From the NCBI GenBank assembly GCA_016630905.1, contig WBMQ01000002.1:620001-684000 (forward strand): DNA of 64,000 bases, given 5' to 3'. The stretch is from Capillidium heterosporum (lineage: Eukaryota > Entomophthoromycota > Entomophthoromycetes > Entomophthorales > Capillidiaceae). Positions within the stretch are counted from its first letter, which is position 1. Every line of letters begins with the position of its first letter. Shown here piece by piece: positions 44,421 through 55,240 of the stretch. The notes below the pieces were generated by a model. That model did no database searches and was not told the DNA's origin. It saw nothing but the letters and a program-made list of their open reading frames with translations. The translations under genes and the position numbers were made by a program.

Positions 44421-45649
44421 ATGGCAGGACCACCCAATGCAAGCCCAACTATGATGGTGATGTACAATGTCGCACCTATTTTCAACATCGTCAGCTTATC
44501 CTTCTCAATTATCCCCTTAGTTTTACTCACCTTCCTATGTAAATTTATAAGTCTACTTACAGCTTTACTAATTCAATTTTAGTCTTTTACAAGCGCGAGC
44601 TAGTCAACCGTATAACGTTGCGTTTGCAGGGTGGTGTAGCCTTCTTCGACTTTACCAACCATTTGTGCACCTACTTTTTCATCATTACGCCAGCTGGTGG
44701 TGCCTGCAGCTTCATTGGGTTCTGGAGGATATTCGGTAGGCAGATGTACTGTTACTTGAATATAGCTATCGCCTTCAACCTACAGCTGGTCTTTTTACAA
44801 GATAAGCCCTTCAACCCCAAGTGGGAATACTTCTACTGGGGTATCTCTTTAGTCATAGCTCTTATCTGTTCTATCCCTCCTGGCGGTAAGCTCTATCCCT
44901 ATATCTTTACTGATTTATTTTAGCATTGGGACTCTATGGCAAAGCACCCAACGCGTTCTGCCAGTTCGCCATGCCCCCCAGCGAGTCCAAATATTTGCAG
45001 TTCTTTTTAGTTGCCTTTGTCATGATAGTTACTGCCGTCTACTGTATTGTCATCGCCTGCCTTGTTATTTTGAAGTTGAAGAGTAACATCGCCATTGTCA
45101 AGGAGAATGCCCATAACCCGGTTGGTGGCATGATGGGCTCTCGTGAAGGTTTGGAGCAGTTCTTACAGAGACTAATTTATAGAATGTAGTTGATCTACTA
45201 CAATGCAAAACTAATGGGATTTTTTAGAACATTGTACCCCTTGGTCTGCTTTGTGTGCCTGAGTGGTGTAGCCGTCCAGTCGTTAGCTCAGTTAGCTGGT
45301 GACACTACTGAGTGGCTGGCTGTTTGGGCTGCTTTTGGAAGTGGTAAGTTGCTCAATTTACCACCATATCTAACTCATTTTGTAGAACTCGTTGGAACTT
45401 TCAACTGCATCGCCTTCCTTTTGGATCCTACCCTTCACAAAGCTTTGATCGCTAGCTACCGCTCCCTCAAGAGAAAATTCTTCCCTCCTAAGCCCGACAA
45501 CAAGGACTATGAAGGTACTAATATTTAAGTTTGAATCATGCTAACTTCATTTAGTTGAGTTGGATTCGGTTTCCAACAGTCAGATACTTACTGCTACCAA
45601 TACTCAGAACTCGGCCCACGAACTAATTCTCGAATCCAAGCATCTCTAG
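44421..45649 (+). CDS. seven-transmembrane receptor, copy B (cAR/Git3-like GPCR)
   Basis: Starts at ATG 44421 (MAGPPNASPTMMVMYNVAP, identical to copy A) and ends with TAG at 45647-45649. Introns are short; the fourth lies within 45186-45231 and joins RLIYRI to TLYPLVCFVCLSGVAVQS. The seven helices correspond one for one to copy A, with near identity from FFDFTNHLCTYFFI through the TM4 segment ICSIPPGG. Differences concentrate in cytoplasmic loop 3 (KENAHNPVGGMMGSREGLEQ here) and in the tail, which ends SAHELILESKHL. Coupling loops and tail are the regions that choose G protein and arrestin partners, so the copies may signal differently with the same ligand. No inactivating change was seen. 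Confidence 0.82.
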
Positions 45650-47455
45650 ATGTGTTTCTAGATTATACTTCCTCAATAAAATCCTTAATGAATTCTTGCC
45701 AACTATAAACATATTGAATATATTTCGGTTTTAGAAATCATAATAATTTTATAAGATGCATAATTCGAGCTGATGATCTATATTTTGTAGATGACTGGCA
45801 AACATATAAGTTCGATTTAAGATCCATAGATAAGCATATATTAGGCTATGAGCAATGAAGACTTGTTCAAAATTGCCCACTATCAGTACTAAACAGCCTA
45901 TTGTGAATGTTCCTATGCATAAGCTGATCCAGTTAACGTAGATGAATCATTCTAGAATATGAATTTACAGACCAGGGATCCAGCTTCCAAGTTAGTGCTA
46001 ATGAGTTTGAAGTGTTTGAAATATAGGCTAATTCTCGACATATACACACCATGTTGGTTAAATTGGTTGTTTCCGTTTGAGAACTTGCTTACTTTTGGCC
46101 AGAAGCTAATTATTTGTAAAAGTTGGTACTACTTGTGGTGTTCACTGGATATGGTATTGAACCAATATGCGACATGATAGAGAATAAATTGCCTCACCTG
46201 TTGGCTTGATGATCTATGTAGTGCGTTCTATAAGTGGTACCAATTTATATTGGAGTTTTGGTCCTTTTATTTTGCAAGATGGTCACATAGTTGTAGGTGG
46301 ATTGGAGTGTCTAGACATTTTAAGAATTGGTAAAGTGAGAGAACTTTAAAATTTTAATATAGTAGCAAATGCATCGCTAAATTATGGCCCCACTTCAGTT
46401 GATTATAAATGGGTTTTAAATTGGACTGTAGGTGTATATGGCAGTATTCTAGTCTATTTTTCTTTCCATCTTATAGCCTTAGTAAGCCATTTTATTGAAT
46501 TCCTACTCATAATTTAGTCCTGGCTTAGCTAGAAATACATCAGCCTGTCAAATACTCACTCTTTCCTCCCCAAGTTTATCTCTCACCTACTTCAACAGAT
46601 AAATTTCTTGCGACTTCAAGGGTCAGTTATTATTTCTTACTCTGACTATATGATATGCCATAGATTTTTTTAAGCTAATGCCGAATACATTATAAAGTAG
46701 CATTAGCCTTTGAAGAAAAGGGGTTTCAATTATACGAGTTTAGCGGCTGACGTTACTGTTCTTTGAACAGCCCTACTAATTATAGCTAATTGCTATTAAC
46801 ACAGCATGGTATATATTTAAAAAGGTATACGCCAGATGATTCAGAAACTTTTAGTACCGAAACCGTTGAAAAATTGCAAAAATAAACAAATGTTAGCTGG
46901 AACCAACAATTCAAACTTCCATCCAGTTCAAATTTCAACGGATTTGTATCATATCTATTATACAGGCAATGGTATGGCCTTATTGTCAAAACTATATAAA
47001 ATTTTACAACGGTTCAATAAGCCTAAGCCATACACATAAATTTATACTTACAAGTTAGTAGATAACGCTATACGAAAAACCCGATCCACCAATTTGGAAG
47101 GTAGAAGTTACAAAAATTATAACAACCTAGTTTAAAGTTAAAAGAATACAAACAATAGATCGGTGTTGATTAAATATTAAATTTCCGTAACTTACAAAGC
47201 ACTATTTGTTTTGTATGGAAAAGTTGGGTACTTTTGGATAGATCAGTTCTCATCCTACTTTCTTAAGTTGTGGTGGCTATATAACATTTGCACTTTGTTT
47301 ACGTACGCTCCTATTGTTACGACGATCCATTTTTTACATCAACATCTTTATCACCTAATATAACTAGCATAGCTCATAGAGATCTATCGAGTAACTCATC
47401 TCCGATTTTTCACTACATTTGATAGACATTAGACATTAGATTATAGAGTATAGAC
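45650..47455. other. 1.8 kb spacer
   Basis: AT-rich; small ORFs at 45959-46177 and 46836-47039 have no supporting signals. CTATATAACATTTG near 47277 is a possible TATA box for the next gene, though rather far upstream. Confidence 0.4.
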
Positions 47456-48571
47456 ATGTTGAAGTACGCAACGTTAGTATCAGCACTTATGACAGCAGTT
47501 TTGACTCTGCCTACACCCAACTTGAAGGCAGTGGCTCAACAATCGGTCGAACCCCAAGTAGTTTCAACTACAAACTTAGTTAACTCTAACGAAAGTGCTC
47601 TCAGCAGAGATGAAACTAAAGTTGTAGATTTACAGGTGTTGGATAGACCGGCTGAGATTATTCGAGATAGCAAAGAAGCTACAAAATCCAACCAGGAGAT
47701 TACTTTTAATCAAACTAAAGAGGAAGATACCCAGGCTAGGGTTAGCGACGTCAATGTTGAGACTAAGGAGAACGAGAAAGCATCGGAAATACAACTTGAA
47801 AACCAACTCGAGTCGAAAGGGAAAGTTGAATCTAACCAGGCGTTAGGTTCGGAATCCCAAGCCAACTCCAACAACGAAGCTGAGGTTGAAGATGAGCAGG
47901 GACAGGAGGTTGAAGTTGAAGTGGAGACCGAAACTGAAACTGAAGTTAAACCTGAAACCCCATCCGATTTCAAATCCAGCTCCACTTCGACCCCATCACC
48001 TCAATCGGAAGCTGAATCGGTCACCGTAACCGCCCAATCCGATTCTGAATATAGTAAACCCAAGCGCCATACCAACTACAACGATATCGACGACTATGAT
48101 AGCGACCGCAGAAGCAAACGACACTATCGCAGGTACCCTAAATCTAACTACAACAGGTACAACAATGATGACGACTACCAAGTCCGAAAGTATCGATCCA
48201 GAAATTATTTACATCGTCGTAGCTACAACTCCTACAAACACAGTGACAGTTATACTCCCAGCTACTACCGTAGACATAGGCAGTACGGTAGTCGCTACAA
48301 TGTCAATCATAACTATGATAGAAAAGTCTACAGACGAAGCTACCCTTCTAACCGACATAACCGTAGGATCGGTTTACGAAGACGTAGTTCCCAATCCATC
48401 TACTACCCAAAAGGTAGAGATTATGGAACTAACTACGATAGATACGGTAAAAGATCCAGGTATGAAGATGATGTGTATGAAGGTGGGTATGGAAGTAGGT
48501 ACAGTAGGAACAGACGTGGAAGTTCCTATGACAATGGCAGGGCCCGATACAACAGTTACTACAGGTACTAA
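47456..48571 (+). CDS. secreted protein with acidic half and Tyr/Arg-rich half
   Basis: Single-exon gene for 371 residues. A signal peptide covers about residues 1-19. Residues about 40-190 are dominated by Glu, Gln, Ser, Asn and Thr (for example EVEVEVETETETEVKPETP) and strongly acidic. From about residue 203 (KPKRHTNYNDIDDYD) the composition flips to Tyr, Arg, Ser and Asn: RRSKRHYRRYPKSNYNRYNN, RRSYNSYKHSDSYTPSYYRR and so on to the end (NSYYRY). KRH and RRSKRH look like Kex2-type dibasic cleavage sites, so the acidic part may be a pro-region that neutralises the basic part. Tyr/Arg-rich chains can crosslink or phase-separate; function is unknown. No paralogue in the window. Similar overall design to the secreted protein at 4.5 kb, but no sequence similarity. 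Confidence 0.75.
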   Translation: MLKYATLVSALMTAVLTLPTPNLKAVAQQSVEPQVVSTTNLVNSNESALSRDETKVVDLQVLDRPAEIIRDSKEATKSNQEITFNQTKEEDTQARVSDVNVETKENEKASEIQLENQLESKGKVESNQALGSESQANSNNEAEVEDEQGQEVEVEVETETETEVKPETPSDFKSSSTSTPSPQSEAESVTVTAQSDSEYSKPKRHTNYNDIDDYDSDRRSKRHYRRYPKSNYNRYNNDDDYQVRKYRSRNYLHRRSYNSYKHSDSYTPSYYRRHRQYGSRYNVNHNYDRKVYRRSYPSNRHNRRIGLRRRSSQSIYYPKGRDYGTNYDRYGKRSRYEDDVYEGGYGSRYSRNRRGSSYDNGRARYNSYYRY

Positions 48572-49587
48572 GCTCAGTACTTTGGGGGTAGAAGGAGGAT
48601 ATAGCATGAGAGTAGTAATTAATACATTTAATAAAGTCATCTATTTTACATATCAGTTTTTGAGGTGAAAGTTATGGTAAGTTTTATACATTGAAATAGG
48701 ACTTTATATAGGTGGTAGTAGATATTGATATTTATCAGGAACTACGGGTATTTGCTTTATGAATTTATAGGATTTTCTTCAGTTTAGTATATTTGAGCCT
48801 TTCAAAAAGAAACTATGCTTGTGGAGTATCTCATTCAAAAAAAAATAGGTATGCTCAAAAAGACATTCCATATAAACTTGAGAGTGTATTTATAGCCAAT
48901 ACATTGCATATGAGAGACAAAAGCCTAGTTGATATACCAACATCTCGTCTAATTTCTTCAGGGTATTTTTATTTTGTTTTGAAAATAAAAGTTATAGGAC
49001 TGTTGGACTGTCTTCAAAGATGATCTACTTGATATATATATGCTTTCCACAATATCAATATCAGCATCAAGTGAAAGAATAATAACTGGACTAGAATTGG
49101 GATATTAGGTCGTTGTAGATCTGAAGCTAATAAATTAAAATCTTTAGGTATTAGTGGAAAAGGAGTATCTTGAAAGGAGTATTCGAGGAACTTATTGAAG
49201 GTTAGAATGCAAGCAGACAACCTAAAAAGCGTGTTTGTAGGCCCAAGTAGGATTAGATCATTTGGAAGACAAGGTGTATCAATGGTTATTGTAAAGTACA
49301 AGGTCAGAGCCATGAATAAAAGATACGTGGGTTATGCACCGTTGTATATGATATAAGGATATTTTAATAAGTACGTGTATGTTTATAAAAAGATATCATC
49401 TGTATTGCGCACAGAATTGTTAAAATCATTTCAATATCAACCATAAAGTAATCAAAATCACTATCACTCAACTAGTCAACTTCCTACCCTTAAAAAAGTC
49501 AAATATTTATTACTTGAACTGAAAGTAAAGTAGTCGTGATGAGTATAAAAATAAGGTTGGAAACATAGTTCGAGCCATAGCAAAAGA
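48572..49587. other. spacer
   Basis: AT-rich region between convergent genes. ORFs of 76 and 99 codons at 48793-49023 and 49014-49313 lack recognisable features. Confidence 0.4.
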
Positions 49588-50398
49588 CTACAGCTCAAGT
49601 CGATCGGCGTCGTTGTCGGAGAAAGAGTCTATGGATTGTACTTCTTCCTCACTACTCTCACTCTTAGTGACTACTTCCAAAGCTTCCTTAGTAGCGAACC
49701 TGTGAACGTAATCTGTTATTTATAAAGTAAGTATAACAAAGAATGAAAGAGTGTGTACCTTGGACTCTATTTTCGTAGAGGGCGGGGTCACGCATAAGTA
49801 AAGCAGCAGCCTCTCCATTTAAAGGATCGGTAGGGTTGGGATATCTCAGAAGCTGGGGTAGGAAGACACCGAAAATGTTGACCATGTCTTTTTGATGGAA
49901 TAAGTATAAAAGAGTAAAACTATTTAAAAATATTACCAAACATTGGACTCCAAGTCTGATTGATGACATCTAAGCAGACACTACCACTCCTACACAAAAA
50001 GTTAGTATTAGGTTTACTTTATATTTTAAAACTTACAATTCGTCAATGTTGGGGTGGAAAATTTTGTTCATAAAGCCGATGCTGGGGGATTTGTAAGGAT
50101 ACTGATCCGGTAACTCCACATGGATCTTCCAGATACCGCCTTTGTACGGAGCTAAATTTAAAAAAAGAAAAGTGGGTTAATAAATAGGAGCAGTGATGTG
50201 AATAGAGTACGTACTATCATCAGGCCCACCAAATTTAACGTAGAACTCCTGCATGTTGCCGTTCACTAAGTCGACATCGTAATCGCTCATCAACCTATTT
50301 TCAAATAATAGGTTGTAAGTAAAGATATAGCTTTATAAAGAGATGTAGACGTACAGCTTCATTACATCGGTTTCAATTCTTCTACGGGGTGAGGACAT
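49588..50398 (-). CDS. UBC8: ubiquitin-conjugating enzyme E2, UBC8/UBE2H type
   Basis: Six exons with short introns. The spliced product starts [20 protein letters not shown], then [74 protein letters not shown] (active-site Cys near residue 85), [19 protein letters not shown] and [20 protein letters not shown]. Nearly every segment matches Ubc8/UBE2H. In yeast Ubc8 works with the GID/CTLH E3 complex to ubiquitylate gluconeogenic enzymes; the same role is likely here. An acidic Ser/Glu/Asp-rich tail ([20 protein letters not shown]) follows the fold, as in the yeast and human proteins. The stop is at 49588-49590. Confidence 0.95.
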
Positions 50399-51360
50399 AT
50401 TGTTGGGTAAGGTGTATAGTTGAGTGGTGACTGTTTTGTCGAGTGTAGGAAAGTGAGATTTGGCTTGATAATTAAGCTTCATCTCAGACTTGTGTTCAGT
50501 CTGCTTTAACCCATTTCTATTTGCATAATTTAGTGAGGTTTTCTGACAAAAGTCGACAATTAATAGCCTAGTTTGGAAAATAAAATGAAGCATGAGGTAA
50601 CTAATAATTGTTCTCGTGAATGCTTAGTTCAACTAAGGATTTAAAGTCTAGTAGGGTGGAAAGGTAGATAAAGTAGAAGCATATATGGTTTATATATATG
50701 CTATAGCTCCTTACATGTATAGCTACACAGATATATATGTATTTGGTATGTTTAATGAAGTTTAATTGAGATTAGTATGATGGTATGGTTTTTTACTTTT
50801 ACTCAAAACGATTCTGTATGGTGTTAAAGCAACCAATACTATTTTTTATCATCGTTCAAAGCTGTACCTTGTCAAGTAACAAAATACACAGTACATATAC
50901 TAAAATTTAATATAATAAATTGAAAGAGCAGTGTTTATACGTTGGTTGTAGTTGATTATGGTTCATAAAAATTTGAACTATCGTTTTCAAGTTAAAAATA
51001 TTGATAAGGCAGCAGGCAGATGTTTCTACTTTAGTTGATGTAGCAGAAGTCTAGCTAACTAAAACTACACTCTACTGGTGGACATATAAATGGCAAACAA
51101 TACAAGAAAATTTTCAAGCAGTATCAACCTTCCAAAAAGGTTTTGATATTAACTCCTTTCGAAGTTCTACTTTGTGCTAAAGTAAATCAAAGCTTTATCT
51201 TTAATCCACAACGAAAAAATGCCATAAAAGTGGCTGCAATTATACTTAGTTCTAGCATCAAATTAAATATAATGTAAATTGAGAATGTTTATATATGTGA
51301 TTTTAGCCATAGAAATATATTAAAAGGAGTCTTTTCAACAACTATTGAAAACATAGTTTA
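50399..51360. other. spacer
   Basis: Upstream region of the E2 gene, then AT-rich DNA up to the protease pseudogene. No exon seen. Confidence 0.4.
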
Positions 51361-52093
51361 TATGAAGATCAAAGCCATCCTATCAACTCTCCTGCTACTC
51401 AGTCTAATTTCAGCTCAACGTTGAATATTCAGTGGGGACAGTGAAATCATTCAGTCTATCTTTTATTGTCTCGCTACAGCTTGCTTATTGACACAACTTT
51501 AGTGGCTTCTTGTTGAATTAGGGTGCCATACTTACAGCTGCTCACTGCGCCAATGAATTGCAGAACTACACCGTACAAGTGCATCGTTACAACTCTTCTA
51601 AAAGCGAAAGAATTGAAAAGCTCGGCATCCACGTCCAACCATTCAAGACCCATGCGAGCTTTAATGCCATCCATCATAAAGCTAGCGCAATCCATTCCTA
51701 AGACTATCAACGTTCAATTTGTTCAGCTGTTTGACGATATAGACAAAGTTCATCTGATGGTTGACTGGAGACATTTTAAACAAAGCAAAACAAGACAGGT
51801 CTCCTACTGCATCAAGGTAAGTTTATAGTAATCGACTTAGGCCAGTGTTATAAATAGCTCCTCAAACTGAATAAAGTAGGAATTTATGTAGATGTTCAGT
51901 CAAGAAAGTGAGTAGATGTTATGGAGATAATGAAGGACCTTTGTTCATCAAACAAGGTGGATATGTAATCCAAATAGATATAGCTTCCTACATGGTATGC
52001 GGTTGTAGTTTGAATAAAAAGTACCTTAACATCTATACCAATGCACAAACTTTAGAACTTGTATTGAAGAATAGTTCAAACCGGAAGCAGTAA
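51361..52093 (+). pseudogene. decayed S1 serine protease
   Basis: Remnant of a paralogue of the intact protease at 52934. It opens with a good signal peptide (MKIKAILSTLLLLSLISAQR) followed at once by TGA where the intact gene has the activation site. Further pieces keep the family pattern in shifting frames: ILTAAHCANELQNYTVQVHR with the His motif around 51530-51580, and near 51905-52000 SRCYGDNEGPLFIKQGGYV, where the GDSGGP motif has become GDNEGP and the nucleophile is lost. The middle, including the Asp region, is truncated by a deletion. At least one stop, several frame changes and the missing Ser make it certain that no active protease is encoded. Confidence 0.85.
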
Positions 52094-52933
52094 AATAGAT
52101 GAATGTCAAGGCATTAAAGACTATCAACAAAACTAAATTAATTTTAATTTTTAGGTTTTGATTGTATACTCATCGATAAACTAAACTAATATTAGATCGA
52201 AAATATACTATTTGTTAGTTTACAAAATGCTATTGGTATATTTATCAACCTTTAAAGCTTTCATAGTCTTTTAATCTTTCACAAATTAATGATAGATTTG
52301 ATAAATTTTGATAGTAGTGATAAGATAGTGCAGTTAGTAGATTATCTTACTCGATTTTGAAATTCCAAGCTTAGTACATAGTATTAGGAGCGACTTTCAA
52401 GCATTCCTGTTTCAATATCTGTGAGTGTATCTAGGTACTTTGTTCAATAGCTTTTTAATCTCCTGAAGTTAATTTATTAGCCGTTTAACGTCAATGTAAA
52501 TCCTCAGCCTAAAAGATAAGTTTTGTTACTGACAATTCTATACACAGGTGACACTACTATTGATATATGTATAACTTATTAACTTTTAGGAAACGTGTAA
52601 AGTGCTAGACACATCCTTCAGGCACCAACAAGCTATGCTAAGTGAAATTTGGATTTGAGTTATGGCAAAACTTTTCCTAAATATTTGCAGATACTGTTCC
52701 TCAAATTAAATGAGATATTATAATCCGCCATAACTCTTTCCTCAATCTTCTATTGAGACCACATCGATGGGAAATCAGCACTATCGAAAGTAAATACGGC
52801 TATATATCGCCTGTTCTATCTGCAAAAAGCTTTTATAGCATGAGGCAGTTACGGAGTAATAAAAGTACATACCGCCTCTACGGTATAAAAACCAGATACC
52901 TCGCCTATCAGTTGAACCATAAAAACATCAAAT
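52094..52933. other. spacer between protease pseudogene and gene
   Basis: AT-rich, 840 bases. An ORF of 85 codons at 52753-53010 overlaps the protease start in another frame and is a shadow. Confidence 0.4.
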
Positions 52934-53794
52934 ATGAACATCAGAGTGCTTGTCTCAACCCTCTTACTACTTGGCCCCGCCTTAAGCCAAAAACGCATCA
53001 TAGACGGTGAGGAGGCTAAACCGTTTAGCTTCCCCTTCCTCGTCTCTCTCCAACTGAATGGCAATCACAGTTGTGGCGGCTCCTTACTAAACCGAGACAC
53101 CGTACTTACAGCCGCCCACTGCGCCAACGCAATAAAGAACTATACTGTACACGTTCATCGCCATGACCTTACCCAGCCAGAAGCTAGTGAAAAAGGATTT
53201 AGCACCCCCATCAAATCGTTCAAGGTTCACGAGAGTTTCAACGCTACTGGTGCCATCGAGAACGATATCGCCATAGTCAAACTTAGCACCCCCATTCCAC
53301 AAAATATTGACATTTCCTTCGTAAAGCTGAACGATGACAAGGCCAACGACGATGTAGGTAAGCTTAACATGTTGGCTGGTTGGGGAATCTACCAGCAGGG
53401 TAACAACAGAACTAGCTCAGTACTCCGTCAGAGTGAGTTAGTTATCATCGGATTGGATTTATGTCAAGCTGTATTCCCCGACTTGGATCGAGCAGGAGCT
53501 ATCTGTGAGCTGCCTATTAAAAAGAAGACTAGCAGTTGTGATGGAGATAGTGGAGGTCCTCTATTCGTACACCAGGGTAAAGACGTAGTTCAGGTAGCTA
53601 TTGTTAGCTATGGACCAGACCCATGTAACCCCAATAGTGGGTTCCCTAACGTCTACACTAATGTTCGTAACTTTTTACCTTGGATCCAAAGCAATTTGAA
53701 GACACAGTCAGAGTCGGAACCCATCGTAGAATTTAAAGCTAAAGGTAGATTGTCAAAAGTAGTTCGTAAAGTTAGATCAATATTCCACCTTTAG
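52934..53794 (+). CDS. secreted S1 serine protease, chymotrypsin-like pocket
   Basis: Single-exon gene for 286 residues. Signal peptide to about residue 18, then a three-residue propeptide ending KR; the mature enzyme starts IIDGEEAKPF. The catalytic triad is complete: H62 in LTAAHC, D111 in ENDIAIVKL and S206 in GDSGGP. The residue six before the nucleophile is Ser (SSCDGDSGGP), as in chymotrypsin, not the Asp that gives trypsin its Arg/Lys preference, so large hydrophobic P1 residues are expected. Three likely disulfides: C47-C63, C177-C191 and C202-C228. A basic tail (RLSKVVRKVRSIFHL, last 15 residues) extends beyond the usual C-terminal helix. S1 proteases are uncommon in fungi and frequent in insect-associated species. 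It lies 840 bp after a decayed paralogue on the same strand. Confidence 0.93.
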   Translation: MNIRVLVSTLLLLGPALSQKRIIDGEEAKPFSFPFLVSLQLNGNHSCGGSLLNRDTVLTAAHCANAIKNYTVHVHRHDLTQPEASEKGFSTPIKSFKVHESFNATGAIENDIAIVKLSTPIPQNIDISFVKLNDDKANDDVGKLNMLAGWGIYQQGNNRTSSVLRQSELVIIGLDLCQAVFPDLDRAGAICELPIKKKTSSCDGDSGGPLFVHQGKDVVQVAIVSYGPDPCNPNSGFPNVYTNVRNFLPWIQSNLKTQSESEPIVEFKAKGRLSKVVRKVRSIFHL

Positions 53795-55240
53795 ATATTG
53801 TATATTTTTAAATAAAAATATAGTGTAGATAAAGTTAAATATATATTACCGCTTTTTGAAGCTATATAGTTGATATTATATGGTAAATTCAAAGTTATAA
53901 ATGTAAAGCTTTGATTTTGATGGAAGTAACTGGGCTTTTCAAGTTAACTCATCTCCATTACATCTGACAATATATATAGGTAGCTTTTACAATATGGATT
54001 AACCCAAGTATTTATAATGGAATGTAAGCAAATATATGCACTATAAAAGAATTAGAAGCTGTAATATTTGAGGCAAAGTTTAATTATCGAATGTGATGGA
54101 AGCATTTTTAGTGAGGCCACAGTACATCTCCGAAATAGAGTCAAACCAATGTTGCAACGTACCAGTCTCATACAATCTAATAGTTTTATGGAAGACCAAG
54201 TTAGCACCTACCTTCAAAGATATGAACAAGCTAAATAAATAGCAGTCCGAATAACTAATTGTAGAAGGTATGACATTAGTTTCAAATTGTAAGAGTACAG
54301 CTGCCAGCATCCCCTTTCAAGAACTTGCCAATCTTGAGTATCTCAATGAAAGGTTATAAACCAGCTTTAGCCTAATTCAACAACTTTTTCTTGCATATAT
54401 TCTTGGGAATAGTTTCCAAAAAAACCTTGAGCTCCTCCAATATGGATATTTTGAAGGAAACTAGGTATTGATTTTCAAATACACTTGGAAACTTTGAGAG
54501 GAGCAGATTTTCTACCATACTGAGTTCAATGAACTTGTGGAAATTGAGTTCTTTCGAGAACAGTTTTGACACGCCTGAGTATTTGGTGTCCAATTGCTTA
54601 GCGATAATAATGCTATCGTACATCCAGCTACTATCATCAAATACGATCAATGATATTCTATTTCACCGACTACCTCTACTAAAAATTTATGCAATTAGTA
54701 TATTTAAGCAGTTATGTTACACTAATTCCTTTGAAATGGATTTCGTGGCAATTGAAAGCTTCTACTTTAAATGGAATGCTCTAAAGGTAGTATTAACCAT
54801 CATATGAGTATATACTTGCCTTGTGTAGAAGGCATAGAATCGCCTTCCAGACGAACGAGCTGGTGTTGGTGTCATATTTGGTTTCCTTCAGTGAGTAGTA
54901 AATAACCATATCATAAATGCTAAAGGCTTTAGTATGAAGGATTAAAAAGATATGATTAAGTTGTATATATATTTAACCAGTAAAAGAAGCACGTATTATT
55001 AAAGGCTAAATATATGCTAATACAAAATTCACCAGTTTAAAAGTATTCAGATCTTTATGATTTTATTGATACACAAGCTAAAGATATTGAACATATTAAA
55101 GCTGTATAGACATTCAAAGCTAAAACTTAAAAATACATGGGCAATTATACTTATAATAAATAAATACTAATCTTTTATTACCACTTAACCTAAAAAACTA
55201 CTGTACAAAGGCATGGTCCAAATAAATAATTTAAAAAGTC
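53795..55240. other. spacer with possible gene remnants
   Basis: AT-rich 3' flanks of the protease (plus) and the kinase (minus). Minus-strand ORF fragments at 54080-54960 are listed separately. Confidence 0.4.
54080..54960 (-). pseudogene. possible remnant of a PBP-II/ionotropic-receptor-like sensor
   Basis: Minus-strand pieces in transcript order: SIYDMVIYYSLKETKYDTNT near 54900, MIVFDDSSWMYDSIIIAK with a hydrophobic stretch (54372-54650), and FSLFISLKVGANLVFHKTIR plus LYETGTLQHWFDSI (54080-54310). The last resembles the C-terminal signature of ligand-binding domains of the ionotropic glutamate receptor type (a hydrophobic 'LxExGxLxxW' helix), and the FDDS segment fits the preceding strand of that fold. 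Stops and frame changes lie between the pieces, and I could not join them by splicing. Chance similarity is possible. Confidence 0.25.

Larger units (their letters stand above)
40136..45649. repeat. inverted duplication of a receptor gene
   Basis: Copy A (minus, 40136-41345) and copy B (plus, 44421-45649) are head-to-head with about 3.1 kb between their start codons. The coding exons and intron positions match, including an intron just after the LIxRM segment in both. The spacer does not show obvious arm symmetry by eye. Confidence 0.75.
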
